Source: Marilutibacter spongiae (lineage in GTDB: Bacteria > Pseudomonadota > Gammaproteobacteria > Xanthomonadales > Xanthomonadaceae). From it: a DNA stretch of 64,000 bases. Positions 1 through 9,175 of this stretch are shown piece by piece. The DNA is taken from contig NZ_JACHTF010000001.1 in NCBI RefSeq assembly GCF_014145325.1, positions 248,001 to 312,000 on the forward strand, given 5' to 3'. Numbering within the stretch: position 1 is the stretch's first letter; every line of letters starts with the position of its first letter. A model generated the notes under the pieces. That model saw only the letters and a list, made by a program, of their open reading frames with translations. It was not told where the DNA came from and made no database searches. The position numbers and the translations under genes are program-made.

Positions 1-2013
1 GCGCAGCGGGGTGATCCACATGACGTCGGCGGCGGCGTAGTGCGCGACGACCTGGTCGAAGGGCAGGCCCCGGGCGAAGAAACGCACCGGCGTCCAGTCC
101 AGGCGCGAGTGGCGGCCATTGATCCGGCCCACCGCCTGTTCGATCTGGGTCTGCAGCTGCCGGTAGACCGTCATCTCCTGGGCGGCCGGCACGCAGACCA
201 TCAACAGCGTCATGGTACCGCGCAGCTCCGGTCGCTCCTCCAGCAGGCGCTCGAAGGCGAGGAGCTTTTCCAGCGAGCCCTTGGTGTAGTCCAGCCGTTC
301 GATCGAAAGCACGAGCTTGCGTCCGTGGAACTCCATCCGTATGTGCTCGATGCGGTCGCGGACTTCGCCCTTCGACAGCATCCCGCGGATGCGGCCCATG
401 TCGGTGCCCACCGGATGCGCGCCCAGCGACACCAGCCGGTCGCCGACCCGGATCGCGGTGGTCATGCGGTCCAGGCCCACCGCGCAGCCGTAGGTGAGGA
501 AGCGCGGGGCGCAGCCCTCGCGCGAGACCGTCTCGAACGGCATCGCGCCGCGCACCACGTCGACGAAATTCTCGACCTGGCGGGGGATGTGGAAGCCGAT
601 GTAGTCGCACTGCAGCAGGCTGCCGAGGATCTCGCGCCGCCAGGGCACCACGTTGAACACGTCCGCGGACGGGAAGTAGGTGTGGTGGAAGAAGGCGATC
701 TTCAGGTCCGGGCGCATCTCGCGCAGGTAGGCCGGCACCATCCACAGGTTGTAGTCGTGCAGCCAGACGGTCGCTCCGTGCGCCGATTCCGCGGCGGCGG
801 CCTCGGCGAACTTGCGGTTGACCTTCAGGAAGATGCGCCAGTCGCTCTCGCGGAAGCGGGCGCGCTCCCAGAAGGTGTGCAGCATCGGCCAGAAGGCTTC
901 CTTCGAGAAGCGTTTGTAGAACGCGTCCACCTCGGACTTGCTCAGCGCCACGCGCGCGGCGGTGAGGTTGGGGTAGCGGTCGCGGTCGACGCTGGTGTGG
1001 GTCTCGAACGTGCCATGCTTGCCGTCGTCGATGCTCCACGCCACCCACGAGCCCTTGCGGCCACCGGCGAAGAAGCCCAGCAGGCTGGGGATGATCCCGT
1101 TGGGCGAGCGCGGCTGCCGGCGCTTGAGCTTGCCGTCCTCGACGTATTCCTCGTAGGGCAGGCGGTGGTAGACCATGACCAGGTCGGAGTCGCCGAAGTT
1201 GCGCGAGGCCGGGGTGCTCAGCTTGAGCTCGTCCTCCGGCAGCAGCCTGAAATGGCGGATCGCCTGCAGGATGCCGCCGCAGCCGGGCGCCTTCGCGTGC
1301 AGGACGTTGGCAAGGTGGCGAGTCGCGCGGGTCAGGGCCTTTTCCGACTCGCCGACGGCGACGCCCTGGAAGCCGGCGGTGAACATCGACAAGTCGTTGA
1401 GCGTGTCGCCGGCGACCAGCACCTTCGCGTGCGGCACGCCCAGGTGGTCGGCCAGCGCGACCAGCGTGCGTCCCTTGTCGGTGTCCGGCGGGAGGATGTC
1501 GAGGTAGCGGTCGGCCGAATACAGGACCGAGCAGCCCAGGGTTCCGGCCGCCTCCTCGATGTCCTCGCGGATGCCGGCCAGGGTGGCGGGGTCGCAGAAG
1601 TACGAGCAGCGGCGCTCCTGCGGCACGTCCTGGCGGACGAGGCCGTCGAAGCGGCCGATGACGTCGGCGACCGCATGCTCGCCCGGCCAGCGGGCGTCGA
1701 TGTCGCCCTGCAGCGGGTGCACCGGCTGCAGCGTGCGGCCGTCGACCACGGTGGCGCCGACATCGCAGATGACATGGTCGGGCCGGGGCAGGGTGGGATC
1801 CGACAACAGCGGCATGACCGCTTCCAGGCCACGCCCGGTCACGAACACCAGTTGGATCTCCGGATGGCGGTCGACCAGCCGGTACAGGTGTTGGCGGTCC
1901 TCGGCCGATCCGGCGAGGAAGGTGCCGTCGAGGTCGGTGGCCAGCAGCATCCGGGGTGTGGCGGAGGCGGCCGGGGCGGAAGGTGTCGCGCGTGTGTCGG
2001 TCGGGTCGGTCAA
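1..2013 (-). CDS. ggpPS: Bifunctional glucosylglycerol-phosphate phosphatase/synthase (GgpPS-like), C-terminus cut by window edge
   Basis: Likely makes the osmolyte glucosylglycerol from ADP-glucose and glycerol 3-phosphate and removes the phosphate. The N-terminal part is a HAD phosphatase of the sucrose-phosphatase/GgpP type, with DLDGT near residue 27 and GDTLND near residue 203. A glycosyltransferase family 20 domain follows from about residue 279, with YHRLPYEE and SPNGIIPSLLGFF, which resemble cyanobacterial GgpS more than OtsA. At least 671 codons are visible; the final part lies outside the window. I chose the TTG at 2013, which overlaps the upstream MFS stop as TTGA and has AGGAAG six bases before it. 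The ATG at 1950 is an internal alternative that sits right at the phosphatase core. Order HAD-then-GT20 is known from Stenotrophomonas. A trehalose-6-phosphate synthase/phosphatase fusion is the main alternative. Confidence 0.85.
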   Translation of the reverse strand, partial: MTDPTDTRATPSAPAASATPRMLLATDLDGTFLAGSAEDRQHLYRLVDRHPEIQLVFVTGRGLEAVMPLLSDPTLPRPDHVICDVGATVVDGRTLQPVHPLQGDIDARWPGEHAVADVIGRFDGLVRQDVPQERRCSYFCDPATLAGIREDIEEAAGTLGCSVLYSADRYLDILPPDTDKGRTLVALADHLGVPHAKVLVAGDTLNDLSMFTAGFQGVAVGESEKALTRATRHLANVLHAKAPGCGGILQAIRHFRLLPEDELKLSTPASRNFGDSDLVMVYHRLPYEEYVEDGKLKRRQPRSPNGIIPSLLGFFAGGRKGSWVAWSIDDGKHGTFETHTSVDRDRYPNLTAARVALSKSEVDAFYKRFSKEAFWPMLHTFWERARFRESDWRIFLKVNRKFAEAAAAESAHGATVWLHDYNLWMVPAYLREMRPDLKIAFFHHTYFPSADVFNVVPWRREILGSLLQCDYIGFHIPRQVENFVDVVRGAMPFETVSREGCAPRFLTYGCAVGLDRMTTAIRVGDRLVSLGAHPVGTDMGRIRGMLSKGEVRDRIEHIRMEFHGRKLVLSIERLDYTKGSLEKLLAFERLLEERPELRGTMTLLMVCVPAAQEMTVYRQLQTQIEQAVGRINGRHSRLDWTPVRFFARGLPFDQVVAHYAAADVMWITPLR

Positions 2014-3287
2014 GGGTCTTCCTGTGGCGGGAGGGCATGGGGGTAGGGACGGTCGGGGCGCTCGGGCGCCTCGGTCTCGGGCAGCAGTTCCAGCGCGGTG
2101 GGCGTGGTGCGCAGCATCGCGTGGAAGGTGGTGGCGTGCGCCAGGCTGCGGCGGCGCAACAGGCGCCGGCCCCCGGCGATCAGGGCCAGCAGTCCCAGCG
2201 AACCGGCGAAGAACGCAGGCAAGGCCTCCGGACCGAAGCGGGTCATCGCCACGCCGGCAGCCGCAGGGCCGATGGCCGAGCCGACGCCATTCAGGAGCAG
2301 CAGGCTGCTGCCGGCCGAGAGCGTGTCCTCGGGGGGCAGGTGGTCGAGCAGGTGGGCCACGCAGATGGGGTAGATGGCGAACGCCAGCCCGCCGAAGGCG
2401 AAGAACAGCAGGTACAGCGGCGGCCCCGACTGCCCGACCGGCAGTATCATCGCGAGCGACACGCCGGTGGCCAACAGGCAGACCAGCGCCAGCGTGGTGC
2501 GACGGTCGCCGCCGTCCGACAGGCGGCCGATCGGCCATTGCAGGGCCGCGCCGCCAACGATGGTCGCGCTCATCAGCAGCGCGATCCCGGACACGTCCAG
2601 GCCGATGCGGGTGGCGAACACGGCGCCCAGGCCCCAGAAGCCACCCATCGCCAGGCCCGCGAGCAGCGCGCCCATCGCCGAGGCGGGCGCGGCGCGGTAG
2701 AGGGCCTTGAGCGCCAGCCGCGGCATCGGCGGCAGTTCGGGTTGGATCATCCGGCTCGCGGTCACCGGCAATGCCGCCAGGCAGACCAGGACGGCGACCA
2801 GGCTGAAGAGTTCGAAGCCCGCCGCCGGCGCCAGGCGGACCAGCCATTGGCCCGCCGCCAGCGCCATCAGGTTGACGGCCATGTAGACCGCGAACACCTG
2901 GCTGCGCTGCTGGGGCGGCGCCTGTACGTTCAACCAGCTCTCGATCACCGTGTAGAGGCCGACCAGGGCGATGCCGGTCAGCAGTCGCAGCAGGCCCCAG
3001 GCCCAGGGCGCGACGAAGACCGCGTGCAGCAGGACGGTGGCCGCGCACAGCGCGGCGTAGAACGCGAACGCGCGGATGTGCCCGATCCGCTGGATCAGGC
3101 CGGGGGCTGCGTAGGTGCCCAGGAAAAAGCCGACGAAGTAGCCCGACATGACCAGGCCCAGCGTCTGGTCGTCGAACCCCTCCAGGCGTCCGCGCAGCGC
3201 CAGCAGCGTGCCCAGCAGGCCGCTGCCCATCAGCAGGAAAGCCACGCCGGCGAGCAGCGCGGCCAAGGGGCGGACGGTGGAGATCAT
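2010..3287 (-). CDS. MFS transporter, YcaD-like
   Basis: A 425-residue integral membrane protein with about twelve hydrophobic segments and the overall look of the YcaD branch of the major facilitator superfamily. The N-terminal half shows the glycine-rich first helix, a VMSGYFVGFFLGT segment and a short basic loop (QRIGHIR) at the usual motif A position. Its stop overlaps the TTG start of ggpPS (TTGA), so the two are almost certainly one transcription unit with coupled translation. That context suggests movement of a compatible solute or its precursor, but the substrate cannot be read from sequence. The start ATG has no strong Shine-Dalgarno sequence directly before it. Confident as MFS; the osmolyte role is inference. 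Confidence 0.85.
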   Translation of the reverse strand: MISTVRPLAALLAGVAFLLMGSGLLGTLLALRGRLEGFDDQTLGLVMSGYFVGFFLGTYAAPGLIQRIGHIRAFAFYAALCAATVLLHAVFVAPWAWGLLRLLTGIALVGLYTVIESWLNVQAPPQQRSQVFAVYMAVNLMALAAGQWLVRLAPAAGFELFSLVAVLVCLAALPVTASRMIQPELPPMPRLALKALYRAAPASAMGALLAGLAMGGFWGLGAVFATRIGLDVSGIALLMSATIVGGAALQWPIGRLSDGGDRRTTLALVCLLATGVSLAMILPVGQSGPPLYLLFFAFGGLAFAIYPICVAHLLDHLPPEDTLSAGSSLLLLNGVGSAIGPAAAGVAMTRFGPEALPAFFAGSLGLLALIAGGRRLLRRRSLAHATTFHAMLRTTPTALELLPETEAPERPDRPYPHALPPQEDP

Positions 3288-3310
3288 GGAGGAGTTCGCG
3301 GGTTTCCTTC

Positions 3311-3346
3311 AGGCTAACACGTTGAAATATCAGGACATATTGCAGG
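3311..3346. promoter_or_regulatory. AT-rich block in the intergenic region before the MFS-ggpPS operon
   Basis: The 207-base gap between the divergent MFS and FmdB-type genes holds one clearly AT-rich stretch in otherwise GC-rich DNA, including TTGAAATATC and CATATT. It lies 25-60 bases before the MFS start and is the most likely promoter or operator site there. I cannot fix a convincing -35/-10 pair on either strand. Confidence 0.3.
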
Positions 3347-3494
3347 TCGGGCCGTGATGGTCGCGTGCTTGCTGCGTTGCAGCACGAGGTCCCACCCTAG
3401 CGCGTCGGGATGTCCCGCGCTTGATTACCGCCCCGCAGGCCCCAGACTGGACGCCTCCCGGGCCCGTCCCGATTGCACCTGTCGAACCCCCGCC

Positions 3495-3803
3495 ATGCCG
3501 ATCTATGCCTTCGAGTGCGCCGCCTGCGGCCACCATTTCGACCGCCTCCAGAAGCTGTCCGACGCCGACCCCACCCAGTGCCCCGCCTGTGGCGAGGCGC
3601 AGGTGCGCCGGCAGTTGACCGCGCCGCAGTTCCGCCTTGCCGGCGGCGGCTGGTACGAGACCGACTTCAAGAAGGACGGCGACAAGAAGCGCAACCTCGC
3701 CGGGGACGGGGCGCCGGCCAAGACCGGCGCGGAGGGCGGCGGCAAGGCCGAGGCCAAGCCCGCCGCGACGCCGGCCCCCAAGCCGTCGCCGGACGCCGGC
3801 TGA
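3495..3803 (+). CDS. FmdB-family zinc ribbon protein
   Basis: A 102-residue protein that begins MPIYAFECAACGHHFD and has a second CPACG pair about twenty residues later, so two CxxC knuckles form a single zinc ribbon, the hallmark of the FmdB/putative regulatory protein family. The rest, from about residue 60, is a low-complexity tail of Lys, Gly, Ala and Pro. The ATG at 3495 was chosen because the family starts exactly with MPIY; longer upstream reading is not conserved-looking. It sits 98 bases before aspS, an arrangement common in gammaproteobacteria and actinobacteria. The molecular role of the family is unknown. Confidence 0.85.
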   Translation: MPIYAFECAACGHHFDRLQKLSDADPTQCPACGEAQVRRQLTAPQFRLAGGGWYETDFKKDGDKKRNLAGDGAPAKTGAEGGGKAEAKPAATPAPKPSPDAG

Positions 3804-3847
3804 GCCGACACCCGCGCCGCGGGCGAGCCGCCACCCCGCCGAGCCGC

Positions 3848-3853
3848 TAAAAT
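3848..3853 (+). promoter_or_regulatory. Probable -10 element of aspS
   Basis: TAAAAT stands out in GC-rich DNA 49 bases before the aspS start. No good -35 hexamer is visible at the expected distance. Confidence 0.4.
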
Positions 3854-3901
3854 GTCCGTTTCCCCGGCGCACGCCGGGCGTGCCTGTTTCCTGGAGCCTC
3901 C

Positions 3902-5671
3902 ATGCGTACCCACTTCTGCGGCCTTGTCAACGAGGCCCTGATCGGCCAGACCGTCACCCTGTGCGGTTGGGCCGACGTCGCCCGCGACCTCGGCGGCCTG
4001 TGCTTCATCGACCTGCGCGACCATGAAGGGATCGTCCAGATCGTCGCCGAACCCGCGCCCGGCGTTGAGGGCAATGCCGAGGTGATCGCGGCCGCGGCCG
4101 CGGTGGGCTACGAGGACTGCCTGCGCGTCACCGGCGTGGTGCGCCGTCGCGAGTCGGTCAACGCGCGGATCCCCACCGGCCAGGTCGAAGTGGTCGCGCA
4201 CAAGGTCGAGCGCCTCAACAAGGCCGAACCGCTACCGTTCCACGCGCACGAGAACCCGGGCGAGGATGTCCGCCTGAAGTATCGCTACCTGGACCTGCGC
4301 ACCCCCGACATGCAGCGCAAGATGCGCACCCGCACGAAGCTGGTGCAGGCGCTGCGCCGCTGGCTGGACGCGCGTGGCTTCCAGGACATCGAGACCCCGA
4401 TCCTGACCAAGGCCACGCCCGAGGGCGCGCGCGACTTCCTGGTGCCGGCGCGCATGCACGAAGGCGAGTTCTACGCCCTGCCGCAGTCGCCGCAGCTGTT
4501 CAAGCAGATCCTCATGGTCGCCGGCTTCGACCGCTACTACCAGATCGCGCGCTGCTTCCGCGACGAGGCGCTGCGCGCCGATCGGCAGCTCGAGTTCACC
4601 CAGCTCGACATGGAGTTCGCCTGGGTGACCGAGCGCGACGTCCAGGACACCAGCGAGTCGCTGGTGCGCGACGTGTTCCGCGAGGTGATGGAGGTCGAAC
4701 TGGGCGAGTTCCCGCGCATGAGCTGGGCCGAGGCCATGCGCCGGTTCGGGTCGGACAAGCCGGACCTGCGCATCGCGCTCGAACTGGTGGACGTCGACGA
4801 ACAGGTGAAGGGCTCGGGGTTCAAGGTGTTCACCGACTGGGCCGGCGTGGACGGCGGCCGCGTGTGCGCGCTGCGCATCCCGGGCGGCGCCTCGCTCAGC
4901 CGCAAGCAGATCGACGAATATGCCGCGCACGCGGCCAAGTACGGCGCAAAGGGGCTGGCCTACATCAAGTTGTCCGGGAGCGGCGAGGTGTCTTCGCCGA
5001 TCGCGAAGTTCTTCGCCGACGAGGCCTTCGCCGGCCTGGTCTCCCACGTCGGCGCCGGCAACGGCGACATCGTGTTCTTCGGTGCCGGCCCGCATGCCAC
5101 GGTGAGCGACTTCATGGGCGCGCTGCGCCTGAAGGCCGGCAAGGACTTCGGCCTCGTCGAAGCCGGCTGGAAGCCGCTGTGGGTCACCGACTTCCCGATG
5201 TTCGAGTGGGACGAGGAGGCGCAGCGCCACGTCGCGCTGCACCATCCCTTCACCGCGCCGGCGGTGGACGACATCGACGACCTGCGCGCGAATGCGCGCA
5301 CGGCGGTCTCGCGCGGCTACGACATGGTGCTCAATGGCAACGAGATCGGTGGTGGCTCGATCCGCATCCATCGGCCGGCGATGCAGTCGGCGGTATTCGA
5401 GCTGCTGGGCATCGGCGCGGAGGAGGCCGAAGCCAAGTTCGGCTTCCTGCTCGACGCCCTGCGCTACGGCGCGCCGCCGCATGGCGGCATCGCCTTCGGC
5501 GTCGACCGCATCGCCGCGCTGATGGCCGGCACCGAGTCCATCCGCGACGTGATCGCCTTCCCCAAGACCACCAGCGCGCAATGCCTGATGACCGGCGCGC
5601 CGTCGCCGATCCCGGACGCGCAGCTCGCCGAGGTCCATGTCGCGGTCAGGCCGCGCGTCCGCAACGACTGA
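3902..5671 (+). CDS. aspS: Aspartyl-tRNA synthetase
   Basis: Charges tRNA-Asp with aspartate in the cytoplasm. The 589 residues match the bacterial-type enzyme: an N-terminal OB-fold anticodon domain (MRTHFCG...[12 protein letters not shown]), class II motif 2 ([16 protein letters not shown]), a GAD insertion in the middle and motif 3 (GVDRIAALM) near the end. The loop usually written VNRRRD or VHRRRD reads ADVARD here, as I recall for other xanthomonads. Leu30 replaces the histidine associated with the non-discriminating Pseudomonas enzyme, so it may be tRNA-Asp specific. GGAG lies just before the ATG. Upstream is a zinc ribbon gene, downstream a DUF3016 gene. Confidence 0.97.
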   Translation: MRTHFCGLVNEALIGQTVTLCGWADVARDLGGLCFIDLRDHEGIVQIVAEPAPGVEGNAEVIAAAAAVGYEDCLRVTGVVRRRESVNARIPTGQVEVVAHKVERLNKAEPLPFHAHENPGEDVRLKYRYLDLRTPDMQRKMRTRTKLVQALRRWLDARGFQDIETPILTKATPEGARDFLVPARMHEGEFYALPQSPQLFKQILMVAGFDRYYQIARCFRDEALRADRQLEFTQLDMEFAWVTERDVQDTSESLVRDVFREVMEVELGEFPRMSWAEAMRRFGSDKPDLRIALELVDVDEQVKGSGFKVFTDWAGVDGGRVCALRIPGGASLSRKQIDEYAAHAAKYGAKGLAYIKLSGSGEVSSPIAKFFADEAFAGLVSHVGAGNGDIVFFGAGPHATVSDFMGALRLKAGKDFGLVEAGWKPLWVTDFPMFEWDEEAQRHVALHHPFTAPAVDDIDDLRANARTAVSRGYDMVLNGNEIGGGSIRIHRPAMQSAVFELLGIGAEEAEAKFGFLLDALRYGAPPHGGIAFGVDRIAALMAGTESIRDVIAFPKTTSAQCLMTGAPSPIPDAQLAEVHVAVRPRVRND

Positions 5672-5865
5672 GAGCGGCCCTCCGGGCATGGCGGGGGCGG
5701 GACGCGGGCCTGCAGGGCCCACGCCCCTGCCTGGTTCACGATCCGTCCGGCTTCGTTGCGACGGTGCTCCATCCCCGCGCGTAGTATTGGATGCAATCGG
5801 ATGCTTGGGGACGGCGGGCGGCGCTCGCCCACCCGGGCCATCGCATCGAACCCGAGGAGCCTGCC

Positions 5866-6423
5866 ATGTCCATCCCGCAGCTGGTCCGAGTCGCCTGCAC
5901 CGTGCTCCTGCTTGGCAGCGCGGGCCTGGCGACCGCACGCAACGTCACCGATCCCGACGCCCCGCGGCAATTGCAGGGCGACGGCCCCGTCAGCGTCAGC
6001 TGGAACGACCCGGCGACCTTCACCGAGATCCGCTACAGCGGCAACCGCTGGGAGGCCGAGCGTGGCGACTGGGTCGACGCGCTCGCGCGCCACATGCGCG
6101 ACCGCATCGCCCGCGTGCTTCCGCCGGGGCAGTCGATGGCGATCAACATCACCGACATCGACCGCGCCGGCGACTACGAGCCCGGACGCGGCTTCCGCAG
6201 CGACCAGATCCGCGTCGTGCGCGACATCTATCCGCCGCGCATGGAGTTCGACTACATCCGGACCGGCGCCGACGGACAGGTGCTCGACCAGGGCCATGCG
6301 AAGCTCCGCGACATGGCCTATCTCTCGCAATCGACCCTGCGCTACCAGAACGACGACCTGGCCTACGAGAAGCGCCTGATCGATCGCTGGGTCGAAGGCA
6401 TGGCATCCGGCTCTGGCAGCTGA
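5866..6423 (+). CDS. DUF3016 family exported protein
   Basis: A 185-residue protein starting MSIPQLVRVACTVLLLGSAGLATA, a signal peptide likely cut after ATA or nearby. The mature part contains the DUF3016 pattern: DPATFTEIRYSG, GDWVDALARHM, a central ITDIDRAGDYEPGRG, IRVVRDIYPPR, and a C-terminal LRYQNDDLAYEKRLIDRW. The upstream in-frame ATG at 5791 would bury the signal peptide, so I chose 5866. The next gene begins one base after its stop. The family is found mainly in xanthomonads and relatives and has no assigned function; a periplasmic location is inferred from the signal sequence. Confidence 0.8.
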   Translation: MSIPQLVRVACTVLLLGSAGLATARNVTDPDAPRQLQGDGPVSVSWNDPATFTEIRYSGNRWEAERGDWVDALARHMRDRIARVLPPGQSMAINITDIDRAGDYEPGRGFRSDQIRVVRDIYPPRMEFDYIRTGADGQVLDQGHAKLRDMAYLSQSTLRYQNDDLAYEKRLIDRWVEGMASGSGS

Positions 6424-6424
6424 A

Positions 6425-7051
6425 GTGACGGCTGCGGTGCGGCGGGTCGTGCTGTTGCATGGCCTGTGGATGCGCGGTCTTTCGATGCGCTGGCACGCGG
6501 GCCGCCTGGCGGCCGCCGGGTTCAGGCCCGAACTGTTCGATTACGCCAGCGTGACGGTCGACCCCGAGCGCGCCATCCCGCGCCTGGTCGATGTCCTGTC
6601 CCGTGCGTCCTGCCACGTCGTCGGCCACAGCCTGGGCGGAGTGCTGGCCCTGTCCACCTTGCGTCGCCACGCCGGGCTGCCGGTGTCGCGCGTGGTCTGC
6701 CTGGGTTCGCCGCTGTGCGGCAGCGCGGTCGCGCGCGACGCCGGCGGCGGGCCGTGGCGACGGATGACCGTCGGTCGCAGCGCCCCGGTGCTGCAGCGCG
6801 GCTGCCCGGAGATGCCCGACGGGATCGAGGTGGGCATGGTCGCCGGGGACCGGCCCCTGGGCCTGGGCCAGCTGTTCGGCCGGGTGGAAGGCCCGCACGA
6901 CGGCACCGTGGCGCTGGCCGAAACCCGGCCGCCCGGCCTGCGCGACCACGTCGTGGTGCCTGCCAGCCACAGCGGCCTGCTGTTCTCGGTTCCCGCGGCC
7001 CGCCAGGTGCTGAGTTTCCTCCAGACCGGCCGGTTCCTGCACGCAGCCTGA
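6425..7051 (+). CDS. Alpha/beta-hydrolase, lipase/PGAP1-like
   Basis: A 208-residue protein with a GTG start one base after the DUF3016 stop, pointing to co-translation. It has the oxyanion-hole region VVLLHGLW near residue 10, the nucleophile elbow GHSLGG with Ser69, and a C-terminal HDGTVA and SHSGLLF that can supply the acid and base of the triad. This resembles short lipase/esterase proteins of the PGAP1-like group. No signal peptide is seen, so it is probably cytoplasmic. The substrate is unknown. Confidence 0.75.
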   Translation: MTAAVRRVVLLHGLWMRGLSMRWHAGRLAAAGFRPELFDYASVTVDPERAIPRLVDVLSRASCHVVGHSLGGVLALSTLRRHAGLPVSRVVCLGSPLCGSAVARDAGGGPWRRMTVGRSAPVLQRGCPEMPDGIEVGMVAGDRPLGLGQLFGRVEGPHDGTVALAETRPPGLRDHVVVPASHSGLLFSVPAARQVLSFLQTGRFLHAA

Positions 7052-7059
7052 GCCTTGCC

Positions 7060-7065
7060 TATAAT
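7060..7065 (+). promoter_or_regulatory. Consensus -10 element of yebC
   Basis: A perfect TATAAT lies 59 bases before the yebC start, just after the hydrolase gene ends. The -35 region (around 7036-7042) is weak. Confidence 0.55.
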
Positions 7066-7124
7066 TGCGCACCGCAGCAAACCCGGCTGCACCCCAATGC
7101 CACAGGCTCGACTCCAGGAATCCC

Positions 7125-7865
7125 ATGGCCGGTCACTCAAAATGGGCCAACATCCAGCACCGCAAGGGCGCGCAGGACGCCAAGCGCGGCAAGATGTTCA
7201 CCAAGATCATCCGCGAGATCTCCGTCGCCGCGCGTGCCGGCGGCGGTGACCCGACCAACAACCCGCGCCTGCGCAGCGCGATCGACAAGGCGCTGGGCGC
7301 CAACATGACCAAGGACGTCGTCGAGCGCGCCATCAAGAAGGCGACCGGCGAGCTGGAGGGCATCAGCTACGAGGAGATCCGCTACGAGGGCTACGCCCCC
7401 GGCGGCGTGGCCGTGATCGTCGACTGCCTGACCGACAACAAGGTGCGCACCGTGGCCGACGTGCGCCATGCCTTCGGCAAGTTCGGCGGCAACCTCGGCA
7501 CCGACGGCTCGGTGGCCTTCATGTTCCGCAAGCTGGGCGTGCTGAGCTATGCCCCGGGCGCCGAAGAGGACGCGATCACCGAGGCGGCGATCGAAGCCGG
7601 TGCCGAGGACATCGTGGTCTACCCCGAGGACGGCTCGATCGACGTACTGACCCCGCCGGACGCGTTCGAGGCGGTCAAGGCGGCCATGGACGCGGCCGGA
7701 CATGCCGCCGCCCAGGCCGAGGTGACCTACCGCGCCGACAACGACGTCGCCGTCGAGGGCGAGACCGCGCAGCAGGTGGCCAAGCTGCTGGACTGGCTGG
7801 AAGACCTGGACGACGTGCAGAACGTCTACTCCAACGCCGAGCTCGGCGAGGACGCCTACGCCTGA
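7125..7865 (+). CDS. yebC: YebC/PmpR family translation or transcription regulator
   Basis: A 246-residue cytoplasmic protein beginning [23 protein letters not shown], the invariant YebC start, with [11 protein letters not shown], the central [20 protein letters not shown] and [18 protein letters not shown]. YebC proteins have been described as DNA-binding regulators and, more recently, as ribosome-associated factors that help at proline stretches. AGGAA precedes the ATG at 7125; the longer in-frame opening at 7065 is rejected because the family starts with MAGHSKW. It is followed by ruvC, the order seen in many gammaproteobacteria. Confidence 0.95.
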   Translation: MAGHSKWANIQHRKGAQDAKRGKMFTKIIREISVAARAGGGDPTNNPRLRSAIDKALGANMTKDVVERAIKKATGELEGISYEEIRYEGYAPGGVAVIVDCLTDNKVRTVADVRHAFGKFGGNLGTDGSVAFMFRKLGVLSYAPGAEEDAITEAAIEAGAEDIVVYPEDGSIDVLTPPDAFEAVKAAMDAAGHAAAQAEVTYRADNDVAVEGETAQQVAKLLDWLEDLDDVQNVYSNAELGEDAYA

Positions 7866-7977
7866 GCGCGTAAGCTGACGTTGTGACCCACGCCTCCTTC
7901 CCAGATTCGCTCCGGGCCTGCCATGCAGGCGCGGGGACGCGTATGCGGCGCCATCGCGCCATCCCGGGACCGGCGCG

Positions 7978-8502
7978 ATGATCCGCGTCCTCGGCATCGA
8001 CCCGGGCTCGCAGCGCACCGGCCTGGGCGTGATCGACGTCGGCAGCGATGGCCGCTGCCGCTTCGTCCATGCCGGCGTGCTGAAGCTGCTCGACGCGGAG
8101 GACTTCCCGTCGCGCCTGGGCCTGTTGTGCGACGGGCTCGAGGCCGCGCTCGACGAGTGGCAGCCGCAACAGGTGGCCATCGAGACCGTCTTCATGGACA
8201 AGTCCGCGACCTCCGCGCTCAAGCTCGGGCATGCGCGTGGCGCCGCCCTGGCCAGCGTGGTGCGGCGGAAGCTGCCGGTGAGCGAGTACGCGCCGCGCGT
8301 GATCAAGCAGTCCCTCGTCGGTCGCGGCGCGGCCGACAAGCAGCAGGTCCAGCACATGGTGCGCCTGCTGCTCAACCTGGGCGAGATGAAGCTGCAGGCC
8401 GATGCCGGCGATGCGCTCGCGATCGCCCTGACCCACGCCCACATGAGCGCGACGGCCGGGCGCACCGGCATCGCGGTCGCCCAGCTGCGGAGGCGCGGGT
8501 GA
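7978..8502 (+). CDS. ruvC: Holliday junction resolvase RuvC
   Basis: Endonuclease that cuts four-way junctions during recombinational repair, acting with RuvAB. The 174 residues are the usual length. The acidic active-site residues are visible in [10 protein letters not shown] (Asp8), AIETVF (Glu) and the C-terminal [14 protein letters not shown]. The start ATG gives [10 protein letters not shown], the normal family beginning. It lies 112 bases after yebC and 55 bases before ruvA and is probably co-transcribed with ruvA. Confidence 0.97.
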   Translation: MIRVLGIDPGSQRTGLGVIDVGSDGRCRFVHAGVLKLLDAEDFPSRLGLLCDGLEAALDEWQPQQVAIETVFMDKSATSALKLGHARGAALASVVRRKLPVSEYAPRVIKQSLVGRGAADKQQVQHMVRLLLNLGEMKLQADAGDALAIALTHAHMSATAGRTGIAVAQLRRRG

Positions 8503-8557
8503 GCCCGCGGCCGCGCCACGAGGGCCCCCACGGCGGGCCGCGAACCGAGGTACGTGC

Positions 8558-9145
8558 ATGATCGGACGACTGAAGGGCCTGCTGGTCCACAAGCAACCGC
8601 CGTGGCTGGTCATCGACGTCCATGGCGTGGGGTACGAGCTCGAGGCGCCGATGAGCACCTTCTACGACCTGCCCGAGGTCGGCCGCGAGGTCGCCTTGTT
8701 CACGCACTACGCGCAGAAGGAAGACAGCGTCTCGCTCTACGGCTTCATGAGCGAGTCCGAGCGCCGCCTGTTCCGCGACGTGCAGAAGGTGTCGGGCATC
8801 GGCGCGAAGATCGCCCTGGCGGTGCTGTCGGGCGTCAGCGTCGACGAGTTCGCGCGGCTGGTGCAGACCAGCGACGTGACCGCGCTGACCCGCATCCCCG
8901 GCATCGGCAAGAAGACCGCCGAGCGCATGGTGGTCGAGCTGCGCGATCGCGCGGCCGACCTCGCCGGCGGGGGTGCCTCCCTGTCCGGTGGGCTGCCGGC
9001 CGACGCGCAGGGCGAAGCGGTGATCGCCCTGCAGCAACTGGGCTACAAGCCGGCCGAGGCCGCGCGCATGGCCAAGGCGGCCACCGAGGCGGGCGACGAT
9101 GCCGCCACCATCATCCGCAAGGCGTTAAAGTCCGCGCTCCGCTGA
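8558..9145 (+). CDS. ruvA: Holliday junction branch migration protein RuvA
   Basis: Tetrameric junction-binding subunit that loads the RuvB motor. The 195-residue protein begins [15 protein letters not shown], has the N-terminal OB fold, and two helix-hairpin-helix motifs in [15 protein letters not shown] and [16 protein letters not shown]. The C-terminal domain III that touches RuvB ends in [16 protein letters not shown]. Between ruvA and ruvB here lies kup, rather than the direct ruvA-ruvB order of Escherichia coli. Confidence 0.96.
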   Translation: MIGRLKGLLVHKQPPWLVIDVHGVGYELEAPMSTFYDLPEVGREVALFTHYAQKEDSVSLYGFMSESERRLFRDVQKVSGIGAKIALAVLSGVSVDEFARLVQTSDVTALTRIPGIGKKTAERMVVELRDRAADLAGGGASLSGGLPADAQGEAVIALQQLGYKPAEAARMAKAATEAGDDAATIIRKALKSALR

Positions 9146-9175
9146 GCCGGCGCGTCGCAACCCCGGAAATCCCAG

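Noticed and set aside
1-2013. Trehalose-6-phosphate synthase/phosphatase (OtsAB fusion)
   Set aside because: The synthase N-terminus (YHRLPYEE, SPNGIIPSLLGFF) and the sucrose-phosphatase-type HAD placed first fit GgpPS better; not fully excluded because the C-terminus is outside the window.
40-2046. Long plus-strand open frame opposite ggpPS
   Set aside because: Its product is compositionally odd (His, Arg, Gln-rich) and matches nothing; the minus strand carries a clear HAD-GT20 enzyme.
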